Shown here: piece after piece, positions 44,049-53,014 of the stretch
Layout: each line of letters begins with the position of its first letter
How positions within the stretch are numbered: position 1 is the stretch's first letter
Origin: Falsiroseomonas selenitidurans
GTDB lineage: Bacteria; Pseudomonadota; Alphaproteobacteria; Acetobacterales; Acetobacteraceae
Direction of reading: 5' to 3'
NCBI RefSeq assembly: GCF_012103215.1
Contig: NZ_JAAVNE010000001.1
Span: forward strand, 186,001-250,000
DNA: 64,000 bases
Notes under the pieces: model-generated
Seen by the model: the letters and a program-made list of their open reading frames with translations, nothing else
Told to the model about the DNA's origin: nothing
The model's database searches: none
Translations under genes and position numbers: made by a program

Positions 44049-46327
44049 GCCTTCACCACGCGCACGCGCACCGTGCCGGGGTTGAGGTCCACCGCCGCGC
44101 CGCTGCGGTTCCAGGCGGTGACGGTGACCAGATCCTGCGCACCGATCTGTGCGAGGAACACGACGCCAGAGGTGGCCAGCGAATAGGCGGCCTGCGCGAA
44201 ATCCCCCGGCCTGGCGCCGGGCACCGGGACATTCGCCTGCACGCTGGCCCCGGCGGCGATGGAGGCCGGGTCCCAGGCCTGTTCCGCCTGGAAGCTGCGC
44301 ACGCCGATCGGCAGGTCCGGCAGCCCGTACATCACCGCCGGCGCGTGCCGGGGGTCGCAGTTCAGCCGCAGGGCGCGCAGTTCGTAGTCCGCGGAGATCC
44401 GCGCCACGCCGATCACCGCCGTGGCGATGGCGGGCGAGAGATGCACCGCCTGCAGCCGCGACAGGCCTGCATCCGTCATGTCCGCCGCCCCCTGCCACCA
44501 GCGCGCGGTCGCGTTCCACACCATGGACTGGCCGGAGGCGAGGACCAGCTGGCCGAGGCTGTCGGTCAGCAGGTTGTTCTCGCCATCGAAGGCCATCACG
44601 ATCAGCCGCGGCGCGTCGGCATCGACGCTGAGCGCGAAGTCCCGGCAGCCCCGCGCATCCACCACGAAGCCCAGCGCGCGGCCGCCGGTCAGCATCACGC
44701 CGCGATTGGTCAGGGTGAACTGGTCGAGCGCCGGGAAGACGTAGTCCTGCAGCGTGGCCGGGCTGCCCGACACGTTGGAGGACAGGCAGGCCAGCGTCTC
44801 GAACCCCGTCTCGGTCGCGTTCCAGCGGATGGCGGCGGCGCGCAGGCTCGGCACGCTCGCCAGTTCGCGCGTCGCTTCCCGGTGCGGCGCCGCCTGGTGC
44901 AGCGTGCGCACCAGCCCGCCCATGCGGGTGGCGCCGGGCACATGCTCGATTTCCACCGCATAGCCCTGGCTGGCCCAGGCCACCTCATAGACATGGTCCT
45001 GCGCGCCGCCCGTGTGGCGTGCCACGAAGGGGCTGCACCCTTCCATGCGCAGGCCACGGGCGATGATGGCGCGACTGCTCACCTCGCACAGGAAAGGGAT
45101 GCCGGCGATCGGCCGGTCCTCCGCGTTCAGCTCGAAATTCGGGCCGTCGAACAGATGGCGGTTATGCGCGACATAGGCGCCGGGCGCTGCGGACAGGCGG
45201 ATGCCGAAGCGGTCCTTGTCCGTGTTGACCGTGGAGCCGACGGCGAAGTGTCCGCCATGGTAGCGGATGGAGGTGTTCCAGGCTTCCGCCGTTGCGGTGT
45301 GCACATCGAGGCCGATGCGGTTGTTGACGATGCGGCCGAGCACCATCGTGCAATCCTCGAAGCCGCGCCCATCGCCCAGCGTGCGGATACCGATGGTGAA
45401 GCCCTCCACCCGCCGCACCTCGATCAGCGAGGCGTCGTGGTTGCGCAGCAGGATGCCGATCTCCGCCTCATCCGCCCAGTCGCCGACGCTGGCGCGCACC
45501 ACGGAAAGCCCGGCGTGGCGCTTCGACGCATTGCGCGCCGCGCCGCCATCGCCGATGGTCAGGGCCGGCTGCGCCGGGCTGCCGGCATAGACGATGGTGC
45601 CGCGCATGGTCAGCCCCGCGGCCGCCCCCGGCAGCGTCAGCGGCTGCGTGGTGCGGAAGCTGCCCTCGCCGATCAGCAGCGCCTTGCCGGAAGCGCCGGC
45701 CGCGTTCATCGCCGCCTGCAGCGCGGGCCCGTCATCCGTCGCGCCATCGCCGGTGGCGCCGAAGTCGCGCGCGCTGAGCTGCTCGGCCAGCTTGTCCTCC
45801 ACCGTATGCGGCACGGCGCCCGGGAAGGGCGCGCTGATCAGCCCGGAATCGCGCGGCAGCACCACCAGGTCCCCGCTGCCGTCGAAGCCCAGCATGCGGT
45901 TCGCCCGCGCGCCGCGCAGCGGCAGCACGAAGCTGCCACCGACCTCCGCCGGGTCCTGCCGCAGGGCGGAGGACAATTCCTCCCGCTGTTCCTGCAGCGC
46001 GGCGATGATCCGGTCCAGCTCGTCATTCAGGGTGCGGGCGCGCAGGATGCCGTTGTCCTGAAAATCGGTGTTGCGCTCCACGCGGATGCGCCGGCGCAGC
46101 GTCACCGTCGCGCCCGTGGCGGGCGCGGTGGCCAGGGTGACGCTGCCGCCCTCGCTGGCGCCGGCGCCGGAGACGCTGAAGCCACCGGCCAGCGTCACAC
46201 CGTCCAGGCGCACCTCCATCTCCTCCGCCTGGAAGATCGGGAAGGGGTAGGTGAAGGCAACGCGGCTGCCGTCGCCCAGATACTGGACGCGCGGCGCGAC
46301 GTCGCCGATGCGGATATGCTCGGCCAT
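44045..46327 (-). CDS. Tail fibre / tailspike protein with T7-fibre-like N terminus
   Basis: 760 residues from the second of two ATGs, six bases after GGAG. The first 120 residues contain GDGSRVAFTYPFPIFQ and ERNTDFQDNGILRARTLN, the T7 gp17-type N-terminal domain that attaches to the tail. A DFGATGDGATDDGPALQAA motif (about 190-210) then opens a right-handed beta-helix region of pectate-lyase type. It is probably the receptor-binding or polysaccharide-degrading part of the particle. It is full-length with no sign of decay. Confidence 0.82.
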   Translation of the reverse strand: MAEHIRIGDVAPRVQYLGDGSRVAFTYPFPIFQAEEMEVRLDGVTLAGGFSVSGAGASEGGSVTLATAPATGATVTLRRRIRVERNTDFQDNGILRARTLNDELDRIIAALQEQREELSSALRQDPAEVGGSFVLPLRGARANRMLGFDGSGDLVVLPRDSGLISAPFPGAVPHTVEDKLAEQLSARDFGATGDGATDDGPALQAAMNAAGASGKALLIGEGSFRTTQPLTLPGAAAGLTMRGTIVYAGSPAQPALTIGDGGAARNASKRHAGLSVVRASVGDWADEAEIGILLRNHDASLIEVRRVEGFTIGIRTLGDGRGFEDCTMVLGRIVNNRIGLDVHTATAEAWNTSIRYHGGHFAVGSTVNTDKDRFGIRLSAAPGAYVAHNRHLFDGPNFELNAEDRPIAGIPFLCEVSSRAIIARGLRMEGCSPFVARHTGGAQDHVYEVAWASQGYAVEIEHVPGATRMGGLVRTLHQAAPHREATRELASVPSLRAAAIRWNATETGFETLACLSSNVSGSPATLQDYVFPALDQFTLTNRGVMLTGGRALGFVVDARGCRDFALSVDADAPRLIVMAFDGENNLLTDSLGQLVLASGQSMVWNATARWWQGAADMTDAGLSRLQAVHLSPAIATAVIGVARISADYELRALRLNCDPRHAPAVMYGLPDLPIGVRSFQAEQAWDPASIAAGASVQANVPVPGARPGDFAQAAYSLATSGVVFLAQIGAQDLVTVTAWNRSGAAVDLNPGTVRVRVVKA

Positions 46328-46358
46328 CATGGGCTCCGATGCTGTGGGATGCGGGGCG

Positions 46359-46799
46359 TCAATCGAGCAGGTTGCGCAGCGAAGTGCCGAAGCTGCTGCC
46401 GGCCCGCAGCCAGCTGGTCAGCGATCCGTCGCCGTTCAGCAGGCTGCGCCGGCCGGCGGACAGGCGCGCGGCGACGATCTGGTCGCTCTCCGCCTGCGCC
46501 GCCGCGGCATCGCGCTCCAGCCCCGCGGTCAGGGCCGCGGCGGAGCCCTGGTCCGGGGAGACGCCGCCAGCGGCGAGCCGCGCGCGGGTGGAAGCCAGGG
46601 TGCCGGCCAGGCGCTGTTCCCGCTGCCGGGCATCGGCGGCCTGCTGCAGGCGCGCCTGCTCGATCCGCGCCGCCTCCTGCTGCCGCGCCGCCTCGGCCTG
46701 CGCCTTGGCCGTGGCGGATTGCCGCTGCGCCTGCTGCACGGTGCCGAGGATGGACGCGCCGGCGCCGATGGCGGTCGCGATGGGGGCGAGTTGGGCCAT
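46359..46799 (-). CDS. Small internal virion protein candidate (T7 gp14 position)
   Basis: 146 residues; the ATG overlaps the stop of the tail tubular B gene. An N-terminal hydrophobic/glycine stretch (IATAIGAGASILGTV) is followed by a long alanine/glutamine-rich coiled coil (about 20-60) and RLAAGGVSPDQGSAAA. This layout is common in small internal virion proteins that line the portal channel in podoviruses. Larger core proteins of the T7 gp15/gp16 type are absent next to it. Function is inferred from layout and position. Confidence 0.6.
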   Translation of the reverse strand: MAQLAPIATAIGAGASILGTVQQAQRQSATAKAQAEAARQQEAARIEQARLQQAADARQREQRLAGTLASTRARLAAGGVSPDQGSAAALTAGLERDAAAAQAESDQIVAARLSAGRRSLLNGDGSLTSWLRAGSSFGTSLRNLLD

Positions 46800-48679
46800 C
46801 AGCTCGTGATCCTCATGTCGGTGGTGACGGAAAGCAGCGTCAGCGGCAGCGGAGTCTCGCCCTCGATGCGCCACAGCGGCGCCATCGCGTCGCGCCGCCA
46901 GCCCAGCGCGCGCAGCGCGACATCGCCGGTGAAGGGCGCGGGCGCCGTATCCAGCAGCGGCGTGTCCAGGCGGCGGAACGGCACCGGCTGCACGCCGCGG
47001 CCGAGATCCACCTCCAGCGCCGGCGTCGCCAGCAGGCGGAAGGTGGCGGAGACCAGGCGCAGCGGCGCGGCGGCGGACCCGCTGGCATGGCCCAGCGCCT
47101 GCGGCAGCGGCTCGATCACATGCCGGAAGGGCAGGCCCGCCAGCACCGTGGTGGCGGGCGGGTCCAGCAGGATGCGTCCCTCCGCCACCACCAGCGCGGC
47201 GCGCGGCGCGCCATCGGCCAGCACGCCCACCGCCTGGCCTTCCAGATGCCCGAGCCCGCTCCATGCATCCTGCGGCGCCGCGGCGCTGCCGGGCAGCGCC
47301 GCATCCAGCCCCGCCGCCGCGTCGAAGCGTTCCAGCCGCTGCGTGCCGAAGCGTTCCACCACGGCGTAGACGCGGCCCTCGGTTTCCGCAACGGCGCGGA
47401 AGGCGCCCGCGGTTTCCTGCCGCGTCCAGGCAGTGACCTGCTCGGCGCGGTACAGCGTGAGGGTGGCGATGCTGCCATCCTCCATCACCACATGCAGCAG
47501 CCGCGCGGTCTGGTCATAGGCCATGGAGACCGGCCCCTGCACCAGGTGCCGCGCCACCAGCGCCAGGTCGTTCGCCTGGTAGGCGGCGGCGACGTCGGTG
47601 TAGGCGAATTCATGCACCCCGCGGCCGGACCGCGCGACAAACAGCGTCGCGCCATCCACATCCACCGGCGGCACCTGGCGGTCCACCGCCGTGCCGATGC
47701 GCGTCTGCCGGTTGAGCTGGATGGAGGAGGGCGTCAGCGGGTCGCCCGTCACCATCCATTCGGCGCCGGAGGTGAACACCTGCAGGTGCCGGCCGGAAAA
47801 CACGCCGCGGATCGCGTTCACCTGGTCGGAGACCAGCGCGAAGGCGATCGCCTCGTCATCCAGCCCGGTGCCGGTATCGAAATCGCCGAGATCGCCGGTG
47901 CGCGACAGCCACAGCTGGTTCGGCGCATCGCGCGATCCGCCCAGCACCAGGCGGTCCTGGTGGAAACAGGCGCAGACCGGCCAGCCGCGCACGCCGGTGA
48001 AGGCCGTCTCCTGCCAGTCCTGCGTCGCCAGCGTGTCCTCCAGCGGGTCCTCCACCTGCGCCGTCGCATTCTGCGGCCCCTCGACGGACAGGATCACCAC
48101 GCGCCTTCCCTTCAGCCGGAAGCGCGTGGTGATGTGGCCAGGGTGGAAGACGGGGGCGGAACACGTCAGCGCCACGATGCCGGTGGTGGCGGATCCCGCC
48201 ATCGCCACGTCGCGGGTGAAGCCGTGGAAGGCTTCGCGCGTGAAGACGAAGGGCGTGATGGTCCAGGCCACATGGCTGCTGCGCGTCAGCCGCTGCGGCG
48301 GCATCTCCGGATGGAACAGCAGCAGCGTGTCGGCGCTCTGCGTGAAGGCCAGCTGCGGCAACATGGCGGTGGACCAGGGCGCCGGCAGGCTCGCCACCTC
48401 CGCCTCCGCCAGGAACACCTGCAGCCGGCCCTCGGTCAGCACCAGCAGGTAGGTCTGCTCCGTGTTGAACTCGAAGGGGATCAGCCGCGCCGGGCCGGGC
48501 AGCACCGCCACATGCACCAGGCCCGGGCGCCGCGCGACGCCGCCCGTGGGCTGGATGACGACATTGCGCAGCCGCCGCGCGCCATTCTCGAAGGCGCGCA
48601 GATCGGCGCGGCCGAACAGCTCCGGCGCCAATTCGCCGGCGGTGAAGGAGGATTTGACGCGGCGCGTCGCGATCGTCAT
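46799..48679 (-). CDS. Tail tubular protein B-like (tail nozzle)
   Basis: 626 residues with GAGGGGG upstream of the ATG. The N terminus SSFTAGELAPELFGRADL, then NVVIQPTGGVARRPG, is a recurrent signature of podovirus nozzle/stabiliser proteins. The rest is rich in beta strands, with repeated FHQDRLVLGGSRDAPNQLWLS-type blades suggesting a propeller. It would form the distal tail tube, attached to tail tubular A and the fibres, like T7 gp12. It lies in the matching order. Confidence 0.8.
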   Translation of the reverse strand: MTIATRRVKSSFTAGELAPELFGRADLRAFENGARRLRNVVIQPTGGVARRPGLVHVAVLPGPARLIPFEFNTEQTYLLVLTEGRLQVFLAEAEVASLPAPWSTAMLPQLAFTQSADTLLLFHPEMPPQRLTRSSHVAWTITPFVFTREAFHGFTRDVAMAGSATTGIVALTCSAPVFHPGHITTRFRLKGRRVVILSVEGPQNATAQVEDPLEDTLATQDWQETAFTGVRGWPVCACFHQDRLVLGGSRDAPNQLWLSRTGDLGDFDTGTGLDDEAIAFALVSDQVNAIRGVFSGRHLQVFTSGAEWMVTGDPLTPSSIQLNRQTRIGTAVDRQVPPVDVDGATLFVARSGRGVHEFAYTDVAAAYQANDLALVARHLVQGPVSMAYDQTARLLHVVMEDGSIATLTLYRAEQVTAWTRQETAGAFRAVAETEGRVYAVVERFGTQRLERFDAAAGLDAALPGSAAAPQDAWSGLGHLEGQAVGVLADGAPRAALVVAEGRILLDPPATTVLAGLPFRHVIEPLPQALGHASGSAAAPLRLVSATFRLLATPALEVDLGRGVQPVPFRRLDTPLLDTAPAPFTGDVALRALGWRRDAMAPLWRIEGETPLPLTLLSVTTDMRITS

Positions 48680-48692
48680 GCGCGTGGCCCCC

Positions 48693-49262
48693 TCAGCCGC
48701 GGATCGAAACGAGCGGAAAATCCTCGATGCCGCGCGGCGTGTCCTGCTGGCTGTCGATCAGCCTGGCCTGGCGCAGCTCCGTCTCCGCCAGGCGGAACAG
48801 CATCTCGGCGCGGCTCGCGCTTTCGGTCAGCGGCAGGCAGAACTCCGCCGCCAGCCGCGCCACCAGGGCCTGGGCAAAGAAGGGCGGGAAGCTGCCTTCC
48901 TCCGGGCGGAAGATGTAGGTCAGCGTGACGGACAGCGCGTCCGCCTCCAGCCGGTCCTCGTGCAGCCGATAGGGCAGGCCGCGGCTGCGCCCGGCGGTGC
49001 CGGCGGAGATCGCGCGCAGGAAGCCGGTGGGCAGCTGGAAGGCGTGCGACAGATCGGCCACCGGCACCGCCGCCAGCCGCGGCAGGCTGGCCTGGCCGGT
49101 GGCGAAGGACCAGGGATGCGCCGACAGCAGCGTGTCGCGCACCGGGGCATAGAGGTTCGCCGCCACCTCCGCCTCCGCGGTGCCTTCATCGAGCGAGGCG
49201 ACGGGCTGCGCGCCAAGGCGCAGCAGGGCGCGTGAGCACAGCGCGAGCGCAGTCAGGGCCAT
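48693..49262 (-). CDS. Tail tubular protein A-like (head-tail adaptor)
   Basis: 189 residues starting MALTALALCSRAL. The pattern LCSRALLRLGAQPVASLDEG, AANLYAPVRDTLLSAHPWSFA and the later HEDRLEADALSVTLTYI is typical of T7 gp11-like adaptor proteins that sit between portal and nozzle. It lies between capsid and nozzle genes, as in T7. The ribosome binding site is weak and the start was chosen by family length. Confidence 0.78.
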   Translation of the reverse strand: MALTALALCSRALLRLGAQPVASLDEGTAEAEVAANLYAPVRDTLLSAHPWSFATGQASLPRLAAVPVADLSHAFQLPTGFLRAISAGTAGRSRGLPYRLHEDRLEADALSVTLTYIFRPEEGSFPPFFAQALVARLAAEFCLPLTESASRAEMLFRLAETELRQARLIDSQQDTPRGIEDFPLVSIRG

Positions 49263-49295
49263 GGGGGCGTCCGATCTGGTTGGGGGGCAGGAGAA

Positions 49296-49355
49296 AATGG
49301 GGGGTAGCGGGCCCCCCTCACCCAACCCTCTCCCCTCAAAGGGGGAGAGGGCTTT
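49296..49355. repeat. C-rich/G-rich inverted element
   Basis: CCCTCTCCCC (49326-49335) and GGGGGAGAGGG (49341-49351) form a stable hairpin, followed on the plus strand by CTTTTCG. It lies between the capsid gene repeats and the tail tubular A gene and resembles dispersed elements at 7984 and 60761. It may reduce read-through from the capsid gene or be a REP-like insertion. Confidence 0.5.
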
Positions 49356-49364
49356 TCGAGTCCG

Positions 49365-49434
49365 CTATTCCGCCGCGCGCATCCGCGACTATTCCGCCGC
49401 GCGCATCCGCGACTATTCCGCCGCGCGCATCCGC
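49365..49434 (-). repeat. 24-bp tandem repeat covering the capsid stop codon (2.9 copies)
   Basis: A 24-base unit beginning CTATTCCGCCG occurs at 49365-49388, 49389-49412 and 49413-49434. On the minus strand each copy encodes RMRAAE followed by TAG, so the last codons and stop of the capsid gene have been copied twice downstream in the same reading frame. Confidence 0.9.
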
Positions 49435-50252
49435 ACGACCCCGAAATCATCCACCAGCACGGCGCCCTGGCTCATCATGTTGGCGACGAAATGCGCGGCG
49501 CGGTCGCCATGCCAGGTGATGTCGGTCTCCACCTCGGCGGCAGCCGCATGGCCGATGGCGGTGCGGTGGTAGAAGTAGCAGTAGCGCAGCCCACCCGAGA
49601 GCGTCAGGCCGGAATGCGGCACCCACATCGCGCCCAGCCAGCGCTTCGCCTGGCTGCCCTTCCACGGCAGCGCCTCCTCGCCGACATATTCCGAGGAGGC
49701 GAACTCCTCGATCTCCAGCAGCTGCGACCACTGCTTCCAGCCGACCACGGCATAGCGGCCGCCATCATCCGGCACTTCCGCCGCGCCCATCATCTCGAAG
49801 GCCAGCAGCACCTTCGCCTTGGTCAGCCCGTCGGCATCCGTGGTGCCGGCCGCCGTGCCCACGGCTTCCTGCGTCGCGGAATCCAGCGCGGCGATGATCA
49901 GCTCGTCGGTCTTGCGGCCCAGCGCATAGGCGCCGGCATTGGCGACCACGGTGCGCTCATCGATGTTGGTCTTCAGCTCGTCCAGCCGGTCGATCCAGTC
50001 GCCGGCATAATAGTCCTGCAGCACGCATTCGACCTGCGCATGCTCCAGGTTCATCACCGGCACGGAGCCGTGGCGCGTCTTCGCCGCGGCGATGCCCTTG
50101 CCGACCTTCGGGAAGAAGGTGGAGCTGCCGGTCACGCCGGATTTGGAGCGGATGGTGGGGCGCAGCTTGCTGCCCTGGCGCTGATAGGCCTCATGCACCT
50201 CGGCCTGGAACTGCCGCGTGAAGACGGCGTCGATCTGGGTGGAGACGGACAT
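49413..50252 (-). CDS. Major capsid protein
   Basis: 279 residues; AAAGGA lies seven bases before the ATG. The sequence reads like a HK97-fold podovirus capsid protein: an N-terminal arm (QIDAVFTRQFQAEVHEAYQRQ), a middle region with GKGIAAAKTRHG, a DELIIAALDSAT helix and a C-terminal beta region ending FVANMMSQGAVLVDDFGVVRM. It is shorter than T7 gp10A (about 345). It lies after the scaffold gene as in T7. The 3' end carries the tandem stop repeat, and 177 noncoding bases separate it from the scaffold. Confidence 0.8.
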   Translation of the reverse strand: MSVSTQIDAVFTRQFQAEVHEAYQRQGSKLRPTIRSKSGVTGSSTFFPKVGKGIAAAKTRHGSVPVMNLEHAQVECVLQDYYAGDWIDRLDELKTNIDERTVVANAGAYALGRKTDELIIAALDSATQEAVGTAAGTTDADGLTKAKVLLAFEMMGAAEVPDDGGRYAVVGWKQWSQLLEIEEFASSEYVGEEALPWKGSQAKRWLGAMWVPHSGLTLSGGLRYCYFYHRTAIGHAAAAEVETDITWHGDRAAHFVANMMSQGAVLVDDFGVVRMRAAE

Positions 50253-50429
50253 CGTGGGTCCTTTGCAGGAATGGGTTCGGGGAAGGCGCCGCGCCCGGTT
50301 CTCCCTTGCGGGCCGGGGTGTGGCGCGGGCGCGCGGGCCCTGCGGGCAGGGTTGGTCCGCGCGGCATGCAGGCGGGGCGGAGGGGACAGGCCCGCAGCAT
50401 CCGACCCGCGGTTCAGCGGGGGCGCGCGC

Positions 50430-51179
50430 TCAGCCGCCGACCAGCCGCCGGAAGCCCTCCGTCACGCGCTTGACGAATTCCGGCTCCCGCGCCCGCCAGT
50501 AGCGCGGGTCGCGCATCATCCGGCGCAGCTCGGCCTCATCCGGCGCGCTCTCGGTCGTGGCCTCGCGGGCGAGAGTGGGCTCGCGCCCCTCCATCATCCG
50601 GTGCAGCGCCAGCACGCCCTCGGCGGTGGAGGACAGCGCGGCGAACACCGCCTCCGGCAGATGCGCCCGGCCCCAGGCGGAGAGCTGGGCCGCGATGCGG
50701 CGGAAGCGCTCCTCGCCGCCGAAATGCGCGCGCAGCTTCTCCACCTGCCGCCCGGCCTCGAATTCCGCCGCCGCCTCGGCGATCAGCGGCAGCAGGCGCT
50801 CGGCCGCCAGGTCATACACCAGCTGCACCTGGCGGGGGTTGAAGCCGGCCTCGTGCAGCCGCTGGTTCACCGCCGCATCCGGCGTCAGCAGCTCGTTCGG
50901 CGGCGTCACCTGGTAGCCATCGGGGCTGTCGGGGATGCCCAGCGCCCGGCGCCAGCGCAGCCGTTCCTCCTCCGGCGCGTCATCCGCCGGCGGGCCGATG
51001 CGCTGCGAGAGGCGGCGCTCCAGCTCCAGGTAGGATTTCAGCAGGGCGTCGACGCGCAGCGCGCCCTTCGCCTCGTCCCAGAATTTCGCCGGGACCTCGG
51101 GCGGTCGCGTGGTGCCGAAGGCGGCTCCCGCCGCCGGGCCTGCGGTTTCGGTCGCGGCGTCGAGCAGGTTCTCGGACAT
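50430..51179 (-). CDS. Capsid assembly scaffolding protein
   Basis: 249 residues from the ATG at 51179, with AAGGAG upstream; a GTG at 51191 overlapping the portal stop (GTGA) would add four residues. PPEVPAKFWDEAKGALRVD, LLKSYLELERRL and PDSPDGYQV form the recurring N-terminal signature of podovirus scaffolds. The rest is charged and helical (EAAAEFEAGRQVEKLRAHFGG). It would guide capsid assembly and be lost on maturation, as T7 gp9. Confidence 0.82.
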   Translation of the reverse strand: MSENLLDAATETAGPAAGAAFGTTRPPEVPAKFWDEAKGALRVDALLKSYLELERRLSQRIGPPADDAPEEERLRWRRALGIPDSPDGYQVTPPNELLTPDAAVNQRLHEAGFNPRQVQLVYDLAAERLLPLIAEAAAEFEAGRQVEKLRAHFGGEERFRRIAAQLSAWGRAHLPEAVFAALSSTAEGVLALHRMMEGREPTLAREATTESAPDEAELRRMMRDPRYWRAREPEFVKRVTEGFRRLVGG

Positions 51180-51187
51180 GCCGGAGC

Positions 51188-52612
51188 TCACTCCTTGTTC
51201 GGGTTGGTGGTGTCCGCCGGGCGGATGATCTCGGCCGGCGCGCCCAGCGTGCGGGCCAGCCAGCGGGCGGCGGCCGGCGCGTCCAGCACCGCCTTGGCCT
51301 CCGCCCCCAGCCCGGCGGCGGCCTGCAGGAACAGCAGCGTGTCGGCGGCGTCCGCCCGCGCCTGCACCCGCGCCAGTGGCGAGGCGTAGACCAGCCGCGC
51401 CTCCTCGCCGCCCGCCAGCAGCGCGGGCACTTCGCCGCGCCGGCGCAGGATGGCCAGGCAGCGCGCCACCAGCGGCCCCAGCAGCTCCGCCTGAAGCCGG
51501 CCATAGATGGCGCCCAGCAGGCGGACGGAGATGGCGCTGCGCGCCGTCACCTCGGTGGCCGTCATCCCCACCTTGTCGGAAGCGGCGATGCGGTCGGCCA
51601 GCAGCGCGCCGCGGATGCGCGCCCGCAGATCCTGCAGCACGATCTGCGAGACATCGAAATTGCCCGGCGCGGCCAGCGGCGTCAGCCCCGCGGAGCCCTG
51701 CGCCTTCGGGATGATCGCGCCCGGCACCAGGCGCACCGTCGCCGGGTTCAGCACGCCGTCATCCTCCGCCTGCCAGATGCCGGTGGCGGCGATGGAGGCG
51801 TTCTTCAGGATCAGCTCCACCACCTTGTTGGCGGTGCGGATGTCCGGCAGCGCCTTGGCCACCGGGCCGCGGCCATAGGTCTCGCCGGGCACCTTCAGCC
51901 AGCGGAAGGCGATGAAGGGGTTCTCCGCGAAGCGCCCTTCCGCCAGCAGCGCCGGCGGGGCCTCCCCGCTGTCCAGCACCACGGCGTGGCGGTGGCCGGC
52001 GCGGGCATCCGGCCACACCGCCTCCACCACCCGCAGCGGCGCCGAGGTTTCCTCCGGCCGCGGCGGCGCCAGCGGCGCGGCGGGCCAGCGCGCCAGGATC
52101 TCGGCCGGCGTCAGCCGCAGCACGCGGTACACCGTGTCCAGCCGGCCGGAGGCACCTTCCTCCAGCACCGCCTCGCGCAGCGGCACGGCGGCGAAGCGCA
52201 GCGCGCTGGCCTCCCCCGGGGGCGCTTCCTCGGCCAGCAGCACGGCGGTGCCGGTGACCACCAGCTCGAGGAAGGCCTGGTGCAGTTCCAGCGCGAAGTT
52301 GGACCGGTCCAGATGGCCCTGCAGCGTCTCCGCCGCCGCCTCCAGCAGCCTGGCCGCCGCCTGGGCATCGGCGCCATCGGCCACGCGCCGCGCCGGCGCC
52401 AGGCCGAACCAGCGCGACCAGGGCGGCGCAAGCTCGGCCAGCAGCGAGGCGGCAAGCTGTTCCGCCGCATCCGCCGCGGTGGCGTCGAACAGCGGCGCGG
52501 CATGGGGTGCCGGCAGGGCGTGGTCGTAGCAATCCTGCCAGATGCCCTCCAGCGGGCGGCGGCGGGCGCTGGCGCGGGCCTGGCCGGCCAGGATCTGTTC
52601 CGGTGTCATCAT
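51188..52612 (-). CDS. Portal (head-tail connector) protein, T7 gp8-like
   Basis: 474 residues. The N-terminal WQDCYDHALP, then helical stem and wing regions with ENPFIAFRWLKVPGETYGRGPVAKALPDI, EVTARSAISVRLLGAIYGRL and the C-terminal crown, match the head-tail connector family of T7-like podoviruses. GETYGRGPxxxALPD is the most diagnostic motif. The ring of this protein forms the DNA entry port and binds the terminase. It is full-length and intact. Confidence 0.85.
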   Translation of the reverse strand: MMTPEQILAGQARASARRRPLEGIWQDCYDHALPAPHAAPLFDATAADAAEQLAASLLAELAPPWSRWFGLAPARRVADGADAQAAARLLEAAAETLQGHLDRSNFALELHQAFLELVVTGTAVLLAEEAPPGEASALRFAAVPLREAVLEEGASGRLDTVYRVLRLTPAEILARWPAAPLAPPRPEETSAPLRVVEAVWPDARAGHRHAVVLDSGEAPPALLAEGRFAENPFIAFRWLKVPGETYGRGPVAKALPDIRTANKVVELILKNASIAATGIWQAEDDGVLNPATVRLVPGAIIPKAQGSAGLTPLAAPGNFDVSQIVLQDLRARIRGALLADRIAASDKVGMTATEVTARSAISVRLLGAIYGRLQAELLGPLVARCLAILRRRGEVPALLAGGEEARLVYASPLARVQARADAADTLLFLQAAAGLGAEAKAVLDAPAAARWLARTLGAPAEIIRPADTTNPNKE

Positions 52613-52617
52613 CGCCC

Positions 52618-52875
52618 TCACTCGCCCAGCAGGGTCTTGCGCGCGGCGAAGGCTGGCGCCGGGTCCAGCACGCCGCGGGCGGAGGTGGCGATGGTGCCGG
52701 CCAGGCCGCGGCGGGCGCGCTCCAGCGCCCGCTGCCGTGCCTGGCGGGCGGCGTCCTCCGCGCTGGCCGCGCTGGCCGCTTCTTGCTCGGCCACCGCCTG
52801 GTTGGCCGCTTCGGTGGCGGCGGCGGTGTCCTGGACGGACACGACCGGCTTCGGCGCCTGGAACAGGCCACCCAT
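52618..52875 (-). CDS. Small virion/assembly protein (T7 gp6.7/7.3-like position)
   Basis: 85 residues with GAAGGAAG before the ATG. The MGGLFQAPKP start, alanine/glutamate-rich coiled middle and ending with RRGLAGTIATSARGVL then KTLLGE recall a small protein found just before the portal in many podoviruses. It lies six bases upstream of the portal gene. It is the first gene after the promoter-terminator region and so the first late gene. Confidence 0.6.
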   Translation of the reverse strand: MGGLFQAPKPVVSVQDTAAATEAANQAVAEQEAASAASAEDAARQARQRALERARRGLAGTIATSARGVLDPAPAFAARKTLLGE

Positions 52876-52919
52876 GCGCGCTTCCTTCGCCTGGAAAGGG
52901 GGAACCCGCCGCCGCCACG

Positions 52920-52959
52920 AAAAAGACCCGCCCGGCGGGGGCCGGACGGGTCGAGTTTT
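52920..52959 (-). terminator. Strong intrinsic terminator ahead of the virion genes (usable in both directions)
   Basis: A 12-bp stem with one mismatch, GACCCGCCCGGC (52925-52936) with GCCGGACGGGTC (52941-52952), closes a GGGG/CCCC loop. On the minus strand it runs directly into TTTTT (52924-52920); on the plus strand GAGTTTT follows. It lies between a minus-strand promoter (53015-53043) and the first late gene (52875). Confidence 0.85.
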
Positions 52960-53014
52960 CAGGGGAACGGGAGAGGAGGTTGCCGCCGGGCGCAGATCGC
53001 CCCGTGGCAAGGGC

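Noticed and set aside
49365..49434. CRISPR array
   Set aside because: The 24-bp copies are directly adjacent with no spacers and encode the capsid C terminus.
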